Below, in pieces: positions 1 through 13,100 of a DNA stretch of 28,687 nt. A program made the translations under genes and the position numbers. Where the stretch lies: contig WELA01003901.1 of NCBI GenBank assembly GCA_009602735.1, positions 105,379 through 134,065 on the forward strand. Direction: 5' to 3'. Each line of letters opens with the position of its first letter. The stretch's first letter is position 1. This DNA is from Mesotaenium endlicherianum. Lineage: Eukaryota; Streptophyta; Zygnematophyceae; Zygnematales; Mesotaeniaceae. Below the pieces are notes generated by a model. That model had not been told where the DNA came from. It saw nothing but the letters and a program-made list of their open reading frames with translations, and did no database searches.

Positions 1-16
1 CCCCCCCCCCCCCCCC
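1..16. repeat. C homopolymer at the left edge
   Basis: The window opens with a run of sixteen C followed by pyrimidine-rich sequence. Together with the CT microsatellite at the right end, it suggests that the window is an assembly contig bounded by low-complexity DNA. Confidence 0.8.
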
Positions 17-386
17 TCTTCTCTTTGGCCCTCGCTTTTTGCTCAGGTCTTTGCTCACATGGAGCTGCACGTGTGCGTTTGGTGTTGACATGGGCTCCGC
101 CGGGGGGGGTTCTGCGTGCGCATGTCCAGGGGCGCATTAGCAATGATGCCCTTCTCCGCTCTCTCACGTGCATGTGTCATTTTTGGAACTAAGACCTCAT
201 GAGAGGTCAGTGCGCATACCCATCGTTGACAGTATAGGCGGTGTCATAAGCGTCTCTTGCATCACGCTGCACGCATGATTTGTGTTGCCATGTGTGTTTT
301 TTTCTGTATTGACTAAAATAATAGTCACGTATGCGAGGTATGAAACTTCCGTCATTGTAAACTGAGACGCGCTCTCATGTGTGCAG
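17..386 (+). other. Non-coding, probably the intron upstream of the first ArfGAP exon in the window
   Basis: I see no convincing coding exon here. The segment ends in TGTGTGCAG at 378-386, a plausible 3' splice site, right where an open frame leading into the ArfGAP domain begins. Proteins of this class normally carry BAR and PH domains before the ArfGAP domain, so the simplest reading is that this is the 3' part of an intron whose 5' exons lie outside the window. The alternative is a 5' UTR, with translation starting at ATG 420. Confidence 0.5.
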
Positions 387-732
387 ACCCCCTCGCGTCA
401 CGACCGGCGCGGCAGCAGCATGTCCACGTTGGACGGATTCGACCCCAGCACGCCGTTTGGCAATGCCAGGATGGCGCAGCCACAGGTGGCAGAACGCCCC
501 CTGGACGTGCTCAAGACTGTCCCCGGCAACGACAGGTGTTGCGACTGCGGAGCGCCAGACCCCGACTGGGCGTCGTTGAATCTGGGAATACTTATCTGCA
601 TCGAGTGCTCGGGCGTGCACCGCAACCTTGGCGTTCACATCTCCAAGGTAATTTTGTGACTTGTGTGACACAGCAAGGCATGTCAACATGTGTCTATCTG
701 TGCGCTTGTGTGTGTCTATTCATGCGTGTGTG

Positions 733-775
<43 letters not shown>

Positions 776-3233
776 TCGTGCACGTGTATGTGCGTGCGTG
801 CATGCGCGTGTGTGTGTATTTGTGTGTGTGACTGTATTTGCACGCGGCCAAAGACCCATGGTATTGTGGATCTACTCTCGCAATCTTTCAAGTACGTCAA
901 GCACACGCTCACACATGTACTTGCACACGCGTGCGTATGGGCGTGCGTGCGCGCGTGCGCGTGTGCGATGCAGGTGCGGTCGACAACGCTGGACACCAAG
1001 GCGTGGGAGGCGGGCGTGATGGCGTTCTTCCAGGCGCTGGGCAACACCTTTGCCAACTCCATCTGGGAGGAGGGCTTGCAGGAAGCTACACGCGACGAGA
1101 GGTTTGCGAAAACACATGCCATTCTATAATCCCTCTAGAACTCTATCTGAGAGATGCAAACTGGGCTGCTTCAATTCACAGGTGAAAGTGAAGTCAGCCT
1201 TTGAGGACTTTGGAAGGGCAGCTTTGATTGATGTAAACTGGTCAAAAGCACTTTATATTGGCAAATCTCCTCCACCCCAGCTTCACCCCCAGCCCCCCCT
1301 CTGCTGCTCATGTATGAACAAAGAGTGGAGGATGGTGTGTGTGTGGACATTAGAGAAGTGACTTGAGCTCCTGTCATCCTGCGGTGCTGGTGACAAGGTA
1401 GGTCTTAATTTTGAGAAGACTCCACTCATAAGGGTCTGCAACAATGTGCAGATTGAAAGTAGTACACTTTTACTACATGATTGTATGTGTGTACATGTAT
1501 ACATATCAAAGTAATGATTTCAGCATAGATCCACATCTGGAGCAACTTGTCCTGAAGTTTTGCCATCCTTTTGTGTGCGCTTGCATATGCGTGACCAGGG
1601 GCTCTGGAGACGCGCCACCTGGCACGCCTAGGAGACCCGCCCCGCGTGACACGCTGCAAGTGAAGGATCGCTTCATCCAAGCCAAGGTGCGTGTGCTCGC
1701 TCACTGTCTCTCTCTCCTCCAACTGTCTACCCTTACACTACCCTTGAGTTATCCACGGCCTTCATTTGTTATCAATCAGAACCAAAATGCAGGAGAAGTC
1801 GACATGCCTACAACATGTGGCCGACATGTGACTCCTACTGGATATGACAGTCATATTGATGAGTTCCACAGACCCTAGCCTCAGCCTGTCAACAGTCACG
1901 GTTACGCTCTATTGGCCTCAACGGCAAGATCTTTCTCACGGTCCTGGGATTGCATTCTGGCTCTCATTTTCTAGCAAGCTAGTAAAGTAGCACTCGACCC
2001 CCAGGTTCTAATCGCACCCCGTTGGATCTGCACCTCGTGGGAAGCAGCTTCAGTTGCCGTTGAGAGCTCTCCGTGTAGGTGCGTAAGTGCGTAAATTTCT
2101 CGACGCGCCTAGAGACATCCTTGCACCTATTTTCATTCCTAAGCCCTCAGAATCAACGACCTGAAACCCAAAACCCTAATCACCAAGCTTGAGGGTGTGT
2201 ACGTGTGCGGCGTGCGCAGTACCTGGAGAAGCGCTTCCTCATGCGGGGCGGGGCCGGCGGGCCCCTCGAGATCGCTCGCTCAATCTGGCAGGCGGTGGAC
2301 TCCGGGAACAAGCAGGCGGCCGTCCGGCTGCTCATCACGCGCGCGGCCGATTCCAACACCACCTTCGAGATGGCCCACATGCCCTCCTCGAGCCCTCGTA
2401 CTTACTCCAACCTGAACCCCAACCCAGGTGGCAGCGGCCGGAGCTCCGGCGAGCACGAGCTGCCCTCAGACTTGACCGATGCGGAGCTTCGGGGATGCAC
2501 GCTCTTACACCTGGCGTGCCGGAAGGGCGACGTGGGGGCCGTGGAGATGCTGCTGCAGTACGGGGCCAACGTGGGTGCGCCAGATGGCGCCGGGCGCACT
2601 CCCCTGCACCATGCTGTGCTCGAGGCCCACAATACCATCGCCAAGCTTCTGCTCTCCCGGTACACCCTCCTGCTGTGCGCGTGGCCTGCTGAGAGAGTGT
2701 GTAGGTTCGGTGTGCAGTTTGTATCATCAGATCGTAAAATTTGTGCAGACGCTTGGAGAGGGAGCCACTGCATCAGTGCTCAAAGTATCCCCATGTCATG
2801 CGCATACCACAAAGTCGTCTCACTTGCTCCAAAATGTACCGGTCGCGTGCCAAAGTTCAGCTCCGGCTTCAGCACTGATTAGGGCCGAAGGCTACTTGCT
2901 TCTGTGGTGGGCGGATGCAAGTTTGCTCTTTCTAGATTTTTGCCTTCGTGTTTTCTCCTGTTCTCTTTTCTTTGTCAACCTCTCCCGTCCTACTGTTTCC
3001 CTCCCGGTTCATCCCCCAAGTCTGCCGAAGAATTTGTACGCTCGGGGAATATATCTTGTGCACATGCATTGATGTTACTAACTTGCCGCGTTGACACTGC
3101 CTGTACTATTTGCAGAGGTGCCAAGGCAAGCGCTCAGGACTACGCGCGCAAGACCCCCTTTGAATGTGCTGTGGAATCGGGCGGCTCAATCACGGACGAG
3201 GAGCTCTTCATTCTCCTGGCTGATCCGAGCTAG
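387..3233 (+). CDS. ArfGAP with ankyrin repeats, AGD1-4/ACAP type (5'-partial, 5 exons)
   Basis: This is a GTPase-activating protein for Arf small GTPases, expected to act in vesicle traffic at endosomes, trans-Golgi or plasma membrane. Exons: 387-647, 974-1101, 1599-1686, 2220-2659, 3116-3233. All introns are GT-AG, phases agree, and the stop is at 3231-3233. Counting from ATG 420, the zinc finger is C40-x2-C43-x16-C60-x2-C63, followed by the GVHRNLG stretch with the arginine finger R68. Exon 2 continues with the conserved segment [13 protein letters not shown]. Exon 3 gives the helix ending RFIQAK, which joins YLEKRF of exon 4. Exons 4 and 5 hold two to three ankyrin repeats ([41 protein letters not shown]). 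The order and wording match plant AGD1-4 (AGD3 is VAN3/SFC), which have BAR-PH-ArfGAP-ANK. No BAR or PH domain is visible, so the 5' part probably lies beyond the left edge. A shorter protein starting at ATG 420 (333 residues) is possible. Family is near certain; the exact 5' end is not. Confidence 0.9.
724..836 (+). repeat. TG-rich microsatellite in ArfGAP intron
   Basis: The tract is a nearly pure (TG)n run interrupted by GCG, in the intron between exons 387-647 and 974-1101. It makes up about a third of that intron. The valine/cysteine or histidine/threonine reading frames it creates are artefacts. Confidence 0.9.
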
Positions 3234-4288
3234 TGCTTGCTATTATTCCGATAAAGATCTCGTGTACTCGCATCATGTCCAGAGGATGTTCGCCTACATA
3301 ATGCTTGCAATGTTATGTAACATTTATGGCTGGCGTGAATTTGTCACCTCAATAATATATTCAGTATGTGTATGGTCCACATCATTAAAAACAGCACCCG
3401 TTTCACCCTCAATACGTCTATGGCAGGCCCAATGCTTATGCCTACAGTGTAAGCGCCATTCCCAAATTGCCGTGGAAATTACTTTTGCTGCCGGCATTAT
3501 CCGCATAGCACGTATACTTGCCCGTCTGAGCTCCTTCGGGTCCCGCACTTGCTTGCGGTCATCACTAGTACGCCTGAGTCCACGAAAGTCTAGTGCACTT
3601 GAATGTCCAAGAATGTCACTTGACCTCGTATTGCCTCGAAAATAGTACGGCGAGTACGGAAACATGAACAAAGCAAAAGTTGAGCAATATCCTGATCTAC
3701 TCCCCTGTCGAATCGAGAGTCAAAACCGTGAACGGTAACATCCTTTCTCCAGGCAGGAGGTTTGAACTTGAATTCGAGTTTGGAACTTGTATCACGTCGT
3801 CAGCAGCGTCGGGTTGTGCCCGAACATCGCCCCAGCCGCTGTGTTCTTCCACCCAGAAGGCATTGTTGATTCGACTACGTCTACATAGAAGAGCAAAAAA
3901 TCACCGAGCCACATACAATAGCAGTGTGCAACGTGGAGCAGGCCTTTTTTGTTTCATGTTTCCTACGTAGAGTACTTCTTGATACTCTGCATTTGCTCCA
4001 AATATCGAGTATGTCATAGTCGCAAATCTGGGCGCCTTCACTCGCCCCTTTAAGGGAGACCACTGTGTAACCTTGATTGAGTCGCCGTTTGGTCTTGACT
4101 GCTTCAATAGGGCATTTACGTTCGCATTGTTCCTTTAGCACATTGAAATAGTTGGCCGATAACATCTCTTTGCGATCAGGAAAGTGAAAGAAGTAGTTAG
4201 GAGACCAGAAACAGGGACAAAAAGTGGAAAGAAAGCACCACTGGACAGGGCCTTATAGACGCAGTTATTCTGAGTGAGCAGAGTCCCG
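3234..4288. other. Intergenic region between the ArfGAP and dynamin genes
   Basis: No gene is recognised here. The stretch should hold the 3' UTR of the ArfGAP gene and the promoter and 5' UTR of the dynamin gene. A TGTAA pentamer, the usual green-algal polyadenylation signal, occurs at 3316-3320, 83 bases after the ArfGAP stop, and may end that transcript. Base composition is less GC-rich than in the exons. No clear TATA box was identified before 4289. Confidence 0.5.
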
Positions 4289-5068
4289 ATGGCCCCCATG
4301 TCAGCTGCCAGGGGGGATGTGCCACATGGCGAGATGGCAAAGGATGGAGGGCAGCACAGGCTCACAGATGCTCCTGAGACTGTGTTTAACAATGCTGAAT
4401 CTAGGTCCCGTTACGAGGCTTACAGGTGAGATTACATGTTTGATTATTGACCCTGCAAACTTTTGCGCATGACTCACAGCGCGCTACACGACAAATATTT
4501 CTCTCTAAAATATGGAATCGTCATTCTCTTTTAAAAAACCAAACATGAGCACCGTGGTGAAAGCTCGTCAGTTCCTCAGGCAAATAAGAGAACTTCAGGA
4601 GAAGAAGCTACTACTCGTAAGCTATTTCAAGCGATGAGAAAATTCTGGGCTTGAATAAGTGATAATTCAAATCACTCAAGGACAAGCAGCAGAAATTCTT
4701 GTCACATTGCTCCGGTTGTTGATTTATTGGTTACATTGAAAAATTACTGTACATGCTGGCCATATATGCTATTAACAATGACAAAAGGAGGGGGGGGTGG
4801 GCGGAGAAGGAGGGGGGACAAGGCTTCAAAGGTTCAGATTTTTGACAAGTGGTTGTAGACGGTCCTCTCACTCGCTTGTGATGGTCACCAATTAAGCTGA
4901 CCAGTAGGACCTGCAATGAGTAAACAGGCAGAGAAGCATCCATAGTGCTGGACTATAAGAATTTTTTTAGGATTTTGGAACATGATTCTACAGAGTGGGA
5001 TTTCTTTTTATGGCACAGTTTGTAGACGTGCATCCCTGTGCACGCCCGCGCACACGTGCACACACGTG

Positions 5069-5103
<35 letters not shown>

Positions 5104-6899
5104 GCGCGCGCGCGCAGACCTACACGCACAAACATACACACACACACTCACACATATACAACTCACATACACGCACGCTCAGGCGCCCTATGGAGGTCTC
5201 CTTCAAGCTCTCCTGCGCACTGCTTCCCGCTGATCTTGTCTTCTACGGGCAAAATTGCATGCATTTTCCATCTATGAGAATTCACGATGTACATGTCTAC
5301 ATTGCATATGTAATTACATCTATTATTACACTATATTTATGAAGGGCACAAGTGCATTGCAAAACGGTTCACTGCGCCCTCGTGTGGACTGTGTCAAAAA
5401 TTTGACTGTGAAAATGTATGCACGCGATGCTAACATCCGTCCATATATATGTGTGTGCATACATTCGCATTAATACTGAACACACTGCGTGCATTATACA
5501 TGTAAACATGCACGTCTGTATTGCATGCCTGTGAAAGCTTCTCATCAACTGCCCCCCAAAACTTGGTGCCCCTGTTGGCAACCGGCGGCAACAGCCGCCT
5601 GCAGGCGACAGCTGTCGCGGGCGGCGAGCGCGTGCCCATCCCAGAGATTGTGGCCGTGGGCGGCCAGTCCGACGGAAAGAGCTCCCTCCTCGAGGCGCTA
5701 CTCGGTAACTAAGCCCTTAAAGCCACACCTTGCAACCCTAGCCCTAACCCCAAAACTGAGAACTCGTAACCTCTCAACTGCTGACCCTGGAATAAAACCT
5801 TACATCGCAAAACCTCGATCTCTCCCAACTAGCCCTCCTGGACTTCAGATGTTAGAATGGTGAGCCTTTGCCCCTCGGTGGTGCTCGGCCAGAAGGCCCG
5901 CACCCTCTGCCCCAGTCCAAAAACCCTCGTCCGCTCTGACGCCCAACCCTAGCCCACAGTCCAGATTCCAAATTCATCACGCCCCGTCCCACTCCAAGCT
6001 CCTCGGTCGCGGATGCTCTTGTGAGAGAAAGAGAAACAAACAAGCAAACAAAAATGAAAGCCCGGTTGATGGTCGGTTGAGCGTAGACCCGTGCAGGCCA
6101 ACTGCGAACGCGCGCGCTCAAGCTATAGCCTCCTAGGGTTTTGAGGGGGAGCCTAAACTCTGAGCTCCTGCGATAACCGGAGCCCGTTGCACACCCTCGT
6201 CGTGGTCACCCACCCATGCTGGGCCCGATGTGCGATCCCTGCGAGCGTAGGGTAAAACTTTGTGTGTGAATGTGTGCACGTGTCCGACATCAGGTTAGCG
6301 ACACCCAGGCTCTTTAGACCGAAGCCTCCAGCTTTTGCCGCGTCACTAAGTGTATCCAGAGAGCGTCTTTTTTTTTTGGCCCTGGCGCACTACCTGTCCG
6401 GACAGAAAGCTTTCAACTGCGATCGACACGTAGCAAGATTCAGCAGTGCGACCCGCATCGTCGTCAACCTTGACATGCAACACGCAAGATCCGCACAAAG
6501 GGGTCAGAAGAAGGTCCTTCCTTGACGATTTTCTGACGAGAGGGTACGCCTACAGCAGTGGAGGGTAGGCAACTGCATGCCTTCTTTAACTCAATTTTAG
6601 GTGCCAAACTTTGTACCTGCTCAGGCGCAATGAAGGAGTCGGGCGAGAGGGGTTTCAAGATTAGGGTTTGGGAATTGGCGCAGTGCTTGCCTCCTGGTCT
6701 GGGAGAAGCTACTGTGGTTGATGCGTGCAGCAAGGCGACGATGGGAGTGGGGGTCGCAGCTCTCCCAAGGTGGCAGAGTGTGACTGGAATGAGTCAAAAT
6801 CCACCAAGCCTAGGATCAAGCAGCAGCAGCTGTGGCCACTTTGTATTTTGAGATGTTTTCATCAGGTTTCTTAGGCTCGGTTGTGCCCGTGTCTCTCTT

Positions 6900-6958
<59 letters not shown>

Positions 6959-7109
6959 ATGCGCGTGCGTGTCTATGTGTGTGTGTGTGTGCGTACGTGT
7001 GCGTGCGTGCGTGTGTGTGTGTGTGTGCGCGTGCGTGCGTGCGTGTGTGTGTGTGTGTGTGTGCGCGTGCGTGCGTGTGTGTGCGTACGTGTGTGTGTGT
7101 ACGTGTGTG

Positions 7110-7147
<38 letters not shown>

Positions 7148-10100
7148 TGTGTGTGTGTGTGCATGCGCGCGCATAGATACTCACATACGCATCCACTTTC
7201 GCATAAGAGTATGTGCAAACGTGCGACTGGAAACGTGTGAGTGGAAGAGGAGAGCACCGCTTGACAGTGTGGAGACAATTGGGGTGCCTGGCTGCGGGGG
7301 TGGGCAGGGTTTCGGTTCAACGTAAGAGAGGTGGAGATGGGCACGCGGCGGCCCCTGGTGCTTCAGATGGTGCACGATCCGACGGCTCACGAGCCGCGGT
7401 GCCGCCTGCAGGTGCGTGCTGCCGAGCTTCAAGCGTGCGCGGGTCAGCGTTGGGAGTTGGGGTGAAGGGTGAAGGGACTAGGGTTTAGTCTTCTCTAAGG
7501 ACGACAATCAAGAAAAGCAGGAGCAGGAGGCGCAGCGCGCACGTGTCCAGCTGGAGCCTGCCTCCGTTGTGTTTGTTTCCTTCTTCTTGTTTTGTCTGCA
7601 TTACTCTTCTTATCCTCTCGCCTCTTGTTTCAAATCAAGATACGAAGATCCCAACGTTGCGACGGAAGGGTTCCGAGAGAGCTGCTGACACTTGGCGCAC
7701 TCTCGCGGCTGCGCACGCTCCGAGCGTAGCAATAAATCCCATGGCCGCCGGCATTGTTCTTGTCCGGCATCACACGGGGCACTCTCTAAGTCTGAAAGAT
7801 CCAGAAGGCCCCTCTGAAGAGGGGCCTCACTCTCTTGCTTGATGGCTCTCCAAACAACATTGCATTAATCCTGCATTCCGACCCTGAACATCCTATGAAT
7901 TGGTCCGAACTTCCGCTTTGCAGGCTTTACAAATCTTAGTGCACCGGGAGCGCGGAAGCTCAAACTCAATAGCTCCTGGGAGGAGGTCTTTCTTGTTGTG
8001 CTAGCGGGCTCCTCCGTGGAGACTGCCCTGCCATGGTCAAACTGCCACCTGTGCTTCTGCTTCTCTTGCAGGCGCCTCCTCGTGCCGACGCCAGCGAGTG
8101 GGACACTGTTCTGTTCATAGCACGCGCTCCTCTGCGTTAACATTCGCAGACATTCCGCCATCCGCTCCCGGCGTGGGGAGGCCAAGGGTGCTCGAGATGG
8201 ATAAGAAGTGGATGAAACTGACTGACTGCAAATTTTTCGCTATTCACTGTCCTTGCTTTTGACTCACGACAAACCAGCCCCCCCAGCCTCCCCAGCCCTC
8301 TGGTCACCCCCTCCCCCCCCTCATTCCCTTCTCCTGTCTGCGACACCTCTTATCCCATCAGGCTCTTCTAGAGTTTCTTATTTTTGGCTTCCAGTCAGAG
8401 CTTGAAGCCTCTGCACCCGCACCGCGCACCCAGCCCCTCACAACGATTCCGGAATATCCAGGTCTCGCCCTTGCTGGTCCAGCACCGCCTTCATGTGTTG
8501 CCAGCAATGCGCGCGTGCAACCCTTTCCACTCTTCCCCCTGCGTACCACTGATGGCAGAGCAGTTGACGCCAAGTGCCCTCCAGAGAGTAAGAGCGCACC
8601 TCCTGCAGACTCCTAGTCAAGCGCGCCTCTGCTGCACCCACTCCAAACCTGCCCCCCGACCTGCACCCCAAACCGGTCCCTGTCCTGGACCAGACCTGAA
8701 CCAGTGTGCGAGGACCCCAGGCATTTCCGGCAATAGCTGCCTGAGCAGACCTCGGAAGGCGAGCACGTACCAACGCCCCCTCGCAAAGCCTCGTCCCTTT
8801 CCCAAGAGAGGCAGGCAAAATAAAACTAACCTCAACCCCTGACTCATCTCCAAATTTTGTCTCAAACACGCCAGCACATGTCTATACGTGAACTTCTCCG
8901 CCCTCCCAACCCAAAATTCATCCATAAGCCCCAACCCAGACCTAAACATGAACCCAAACCTTAACCCTAAACTCAAATGTAACCCTAGCTCGCCCGGCTT
9001 GCCTCGTCCCCGGGCTACAGGACGAGGACTCCGACCGGTACGGCGACGTGATTGAGCCAGCGTCCGCGGTTGCCGACTGCATCCGGGACCGCACGGAGGC
9101 CCACCTGCGGGCGCTCGGAAGTGCGACAGCTGTCAGCGCCAAGGCCATTGTGCTGCGGGCGGAGTACGCCTTCTGCCCCAACCTCACCATCATCGACACG
9201 CCTGGCTTCATCCTCAAGGTCTGCCATACAGCCCCTCGGGCTCCTCCTAAACCCTAGATTTCGACTCCTCATACCTAACCCCAGAGTCTAAAATCCAAAA
9301 GTTGAGGCCCTTCGTAGCCGAGGTGCAACACATTTGACTCCTAATCCCTGAATCTAGACCTATTGACCCCCTGAAGTATCGTTACCTCAGCATCCAGAAT
9401 CAAATTTCGACATGAAGTCCTGCAGTCCTTGTCGTGCGTGCCCCTCCCATTTCCTCACAGTTGTCAAAACCCGAACTTTGAATCATTGAAATGCGCACTG
9501 CAATTTGAACGCTGGGAGCCCTACTCTGAAGCCCCAGGTAGCTTCAAGGGAGGACGACCACGACCGACAGTTGACGAGCTTTGAAAGGCCTGTTGAGCGT
9601 GCGCCAAATGGCTCTCCGATCATTACTTGCTGACACACGCGTCGTCGAGTGAGCATACATGCACGCACTGTGAGTAGCATAGTATGTGCACGAATCTTGC
9701 TCTTGATCGACATGCGTGCGAAAGTGTGTGCGTGCACAAACAGGCATACAAAGACATCTTAGTTTGCACACATGTATATATATATATTTTATATACATAT
9801 ACATATATATGTGCATATATATGTACATGTATATGCATATGTCTATGTACAAACACACATATGTAAAAGCATATATGTGCAGGTACTGGTGCACCAACAC
9901 CATAATGTCATCCTCCACACTCGACATTGACGTCCCTACTGCATCCAGATACACAGGCGGGCCCTCTGCATCTTGCCCCCCCTCAGTAATGTGGAAAGGG
10001 CATGAGTACAACAAGCTCGGGCTTGTGCATGTGAGTGGAGATCGACAAGAAAGAGCTGACACGAGGGGCAGACATCACGCATCCCCAATATTCTCCTCTC

Positions 10101-13100
10101 TCACTTCCCTTGCTTCCCCTCTCTCCTTCTCTCCCCCCCTCCTCTCCTTTCCTTCTCATTTCCTTCCGCTCCTTCCCCTCCTCCCTCACCTTCTTCTCCC
10201 CGTGCCTCTTGCGCCCGTGCTGTCCCCATCAGGCGAAGCACGGGGAGCCCGCCAGCACGCCGGCCGACATCGCGGCCATGGTGAAGGAGCTCATGGCGCC
10301 GCCCAACCGCATCATCCTGTTCCTGCAGCAGAGCTCCGTGGAGTGGTGCTCCTCCCTCTGGCTGGACAGCGTGCGCGCTGTGGACCCGCACCTCCGGCGC
10401 ACGCTCGTCGTGGCCTCCAAGTTCGACAATCGCCTCAAGGTGGGCCTGTCAGGAGACTGCGCGCGCGTGTGGGGGCGCACTCTCTGCGTGCACGCGTGTG
10501 CCTGGGTGTGCGCGTGTGCAATGGTGCAACTGTGGGTTGTGTGCGCAATGACGACCGGCTTGCTCGTCTCTCCATTCTCTCGAGGAATGAGCGGACAGAG
10601 TAAGTGGGCAGAAGACGAATGGAAGTCCGGAGAGTGAGAGACGCCGGCGTTAGACAACCTCGTGAAAGGGGACGTGCCGTTGCTACAATTCCAGTCTTGC
10701 CCTCCTCTGTTACAGGACGGTACTAGCGTCAAATTGTGTGACAGGCCCCTGCTCTCTTCCCCACTGCCGCTGCCTCCTCTGTCCTCCCGTCAGTCAGTGA
10801 CACAACGCGCTCTTCGGAGCGCTCCGCCCCCAACTGTGGATGAATCACCCTCATGCCCTGAATCAAAACCCTAAAACCTCTACACCCCCTTTCTCTCCCT
10901 TCGATGTGCAGGAGCTAGCAGAAAGGTGGGAGGTGGACCGCTACATGAGCGCCAGCGGGTATCTGGGCGAGAGCGCCAGGCCCTTCTTTGTGGCCCTCCC
11001 CAAGGACCGCACCGTCAGCAACAGCGCCGAGTTCCGCCGCCAGGTCATCTCCGCCCGCCTCCACACCCCGCCCCCAGATCCTGGGCCTCCGAGGCCCCGT
11101 ATTCCCTCCACTTATCAATATCCCCCTATATTCTCAGTACTTGCATCTTCCACACGAGCCAATGGTGGTTCACTTTTCGGCCCTCGGATAGTGCGCTGGG
11201 CCCAAAACCTTAGCCTCGAATCCTGGTCCCCCCCGAACACCCGAGGCTCCCACAGGAACTGCCGTTCTGTTTTTACTGCTTCAGTCGCCGAGACCTTCTG
11301 AGGCTCTTGTGGGGCTCAGTTGCGGCCCTTCCGGCTTTGGAAGGGGGCCTCAAAACCTTGAACCCTACTATCCGGCAAATATGAATACGAAACCCCTATG
11401 GCACCCCACCGGTCGTCCCACACTCTGAGCACAGGAGACGCCAGCCGTAAGCCTAGCCCTAAATCTGCGCGGCCGTGTGCAAATTTGATGACGCCAACTA
11501 CTGCCCTGAAATTATCGCCGTGGGTCTGACCCCATTGACACGCAGACGTCGATGTCATGTTGATGTTTGGTTGATGCCTAACTCTGAGACAGACGCTTGT
11601 ACACTCATGCTAGTGCTGATTCCTGTAGAAAACCCTACAGCCTCGCCCTGCACCTATACCAAGCGCTGGCAAGCACGTTATCGTCCCCTGTGTGTTCCCT
11701 TTCTGCAGCAGGCAAGAGCATGCAGATCAGAGCATGCACTGCATAGTGTGTCTGTGTATGCTTGTGCGTGTGTGCGTCTGGTACGTACACACAAACACAC
11801 TCTCACACACTCGCGCACACCTTCTTTTCTCCCACCCATCCACCCGCCCTTCCAACACGAACTCAAACTCGCGACGTACACTTGCACGGCGACGTACGGC
11901 ACAGTCACCCTCTCCCCGCCAGCTGTATTGACTCCTCGCTCAAACTCCGGCGGGACCTCGGCCAGATCGCCGCGGTGGACGAGGCCGTGATGCGGCAGCT
12001 GCAGGACGGGATTGACGGCGGATTCGACGAGACCAAATACGGAGCCCAGGTCGGGTTTGCCAACCTGCGCCGCTTTTTGGAGCTGGAGCTTCAGAAGAGG
12101 TACTCCTCTAAAATTTCAAACCGAAACTTTAAAAGCTGAAACCCTAAAACCTGAGGCTCTAGAAAACCTGAAACCCTTGCAGCATCAAGCATGCCTCTCA
12201 TTGTGCTGTGTGCATGCGCATTTTGAATTGATGTGTAAAGATTGGATGCAAATACTTGTGAATAGTAGGTGTTAGCAACATGACGACTTCTGCAGGGGCG
12301 TACGCGTGTGCGTGCGTGTGTTTGCATGCATGTGCACGCGCGCTTGCATATGGTTTGTGTAGGCAGGTCACTCAACACTGCAGGGAGTGTAGTGCGCGCT
12401 GCCAAGACTGTAATTCTCATTGACCGTAATATCATTGTCACACTAAAAAAGGTGAACTTCATTCATTGCTTCAGTGAACACTTGGGAACCTGCAGCTTCA
12501 CCAGAGCGAGGAACAAACAAGTAGCGCGATAAGAAAGAAGCAGGATGGTTATTCGACGCTTTGTTATTCATTCATTGTCGATCCGGATCTTCATGCATGC
12601 TACCAACAAGATTTGTCAGGGACCTGACATGTGTCTCGACATGACGCAGATATCGAGATGCCGCGCCCGCCACGTTGGCCCTTCTGGAGCGCCGCTGCGC
12701 TGACGTGGCTGCTGACCTGGCACGCACCACGTCCAAGCTAGCAGTGGCTGATGATGTGGCAGCACTGCGGCGCAAAGCCATGCTGTTTGCCGCTTCTGTC
12801 TCTCACCACGTGGTATGGCATCAGCCCACTCTACCTATCCTTGCGTATACGGGTATACGTGCATCTGAGCGCGTATGTGTGCGTGTGTGTGTGTGTGTGT
12901 GTGTGGGTGTGCGTGTGCGTGTGTGCGTGTTTGCATGTGCGTGTGAGCGTGTGCGTGTGTGCGTATGTGTGTGTGTGCATGCGTGTGGTGGGTACATACA
13001 TGTGCACGCCGTTAAGTGCAGCTGATAGTACCTGCACCTTGCAAAGCTGTTCTGGGCCAACAGCAAGCACTCGCCTGGCTTCTGTCTGATCCCGAGTCTT

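Noticed and set aside
6794..7325. Open frames of 100-140 codons reading as valine-cysteine or histidine-threonine repeats
   Set aside because: They are translations of the (TG)n/(CA)n microsatellite in dynamin intron 2. The same applies to frames at 694-1122, 4953-5342 and 12675-13273 outside the true exons.
8384..8869. ORFs on both strands in dynamin intron 3, read as possible nested genes
   Set aside because: They are proline/arginine-rich, overlap each other and contain no recognisable motif; the flanking exons need this stretch to be spliced out.
9716..10637. Long plus-strand ORFs of 295 and 200 codons spanning dynamin exon 5
   Set aside because: Only 10233-10439 matches the dynamin. 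The rest is intronic microsatellite, polypyrimidine tract and downstream intron; the 295-codon frame is out of frame with the true exon.
11044..11301. Read-through of dynamin exon 6 to a stop at 11301
   Set aside because: The family sequence stops at FRRQ and resumes with IAAVDEAV at 11966; the extension has no similarity and begins at a usable GT donor.
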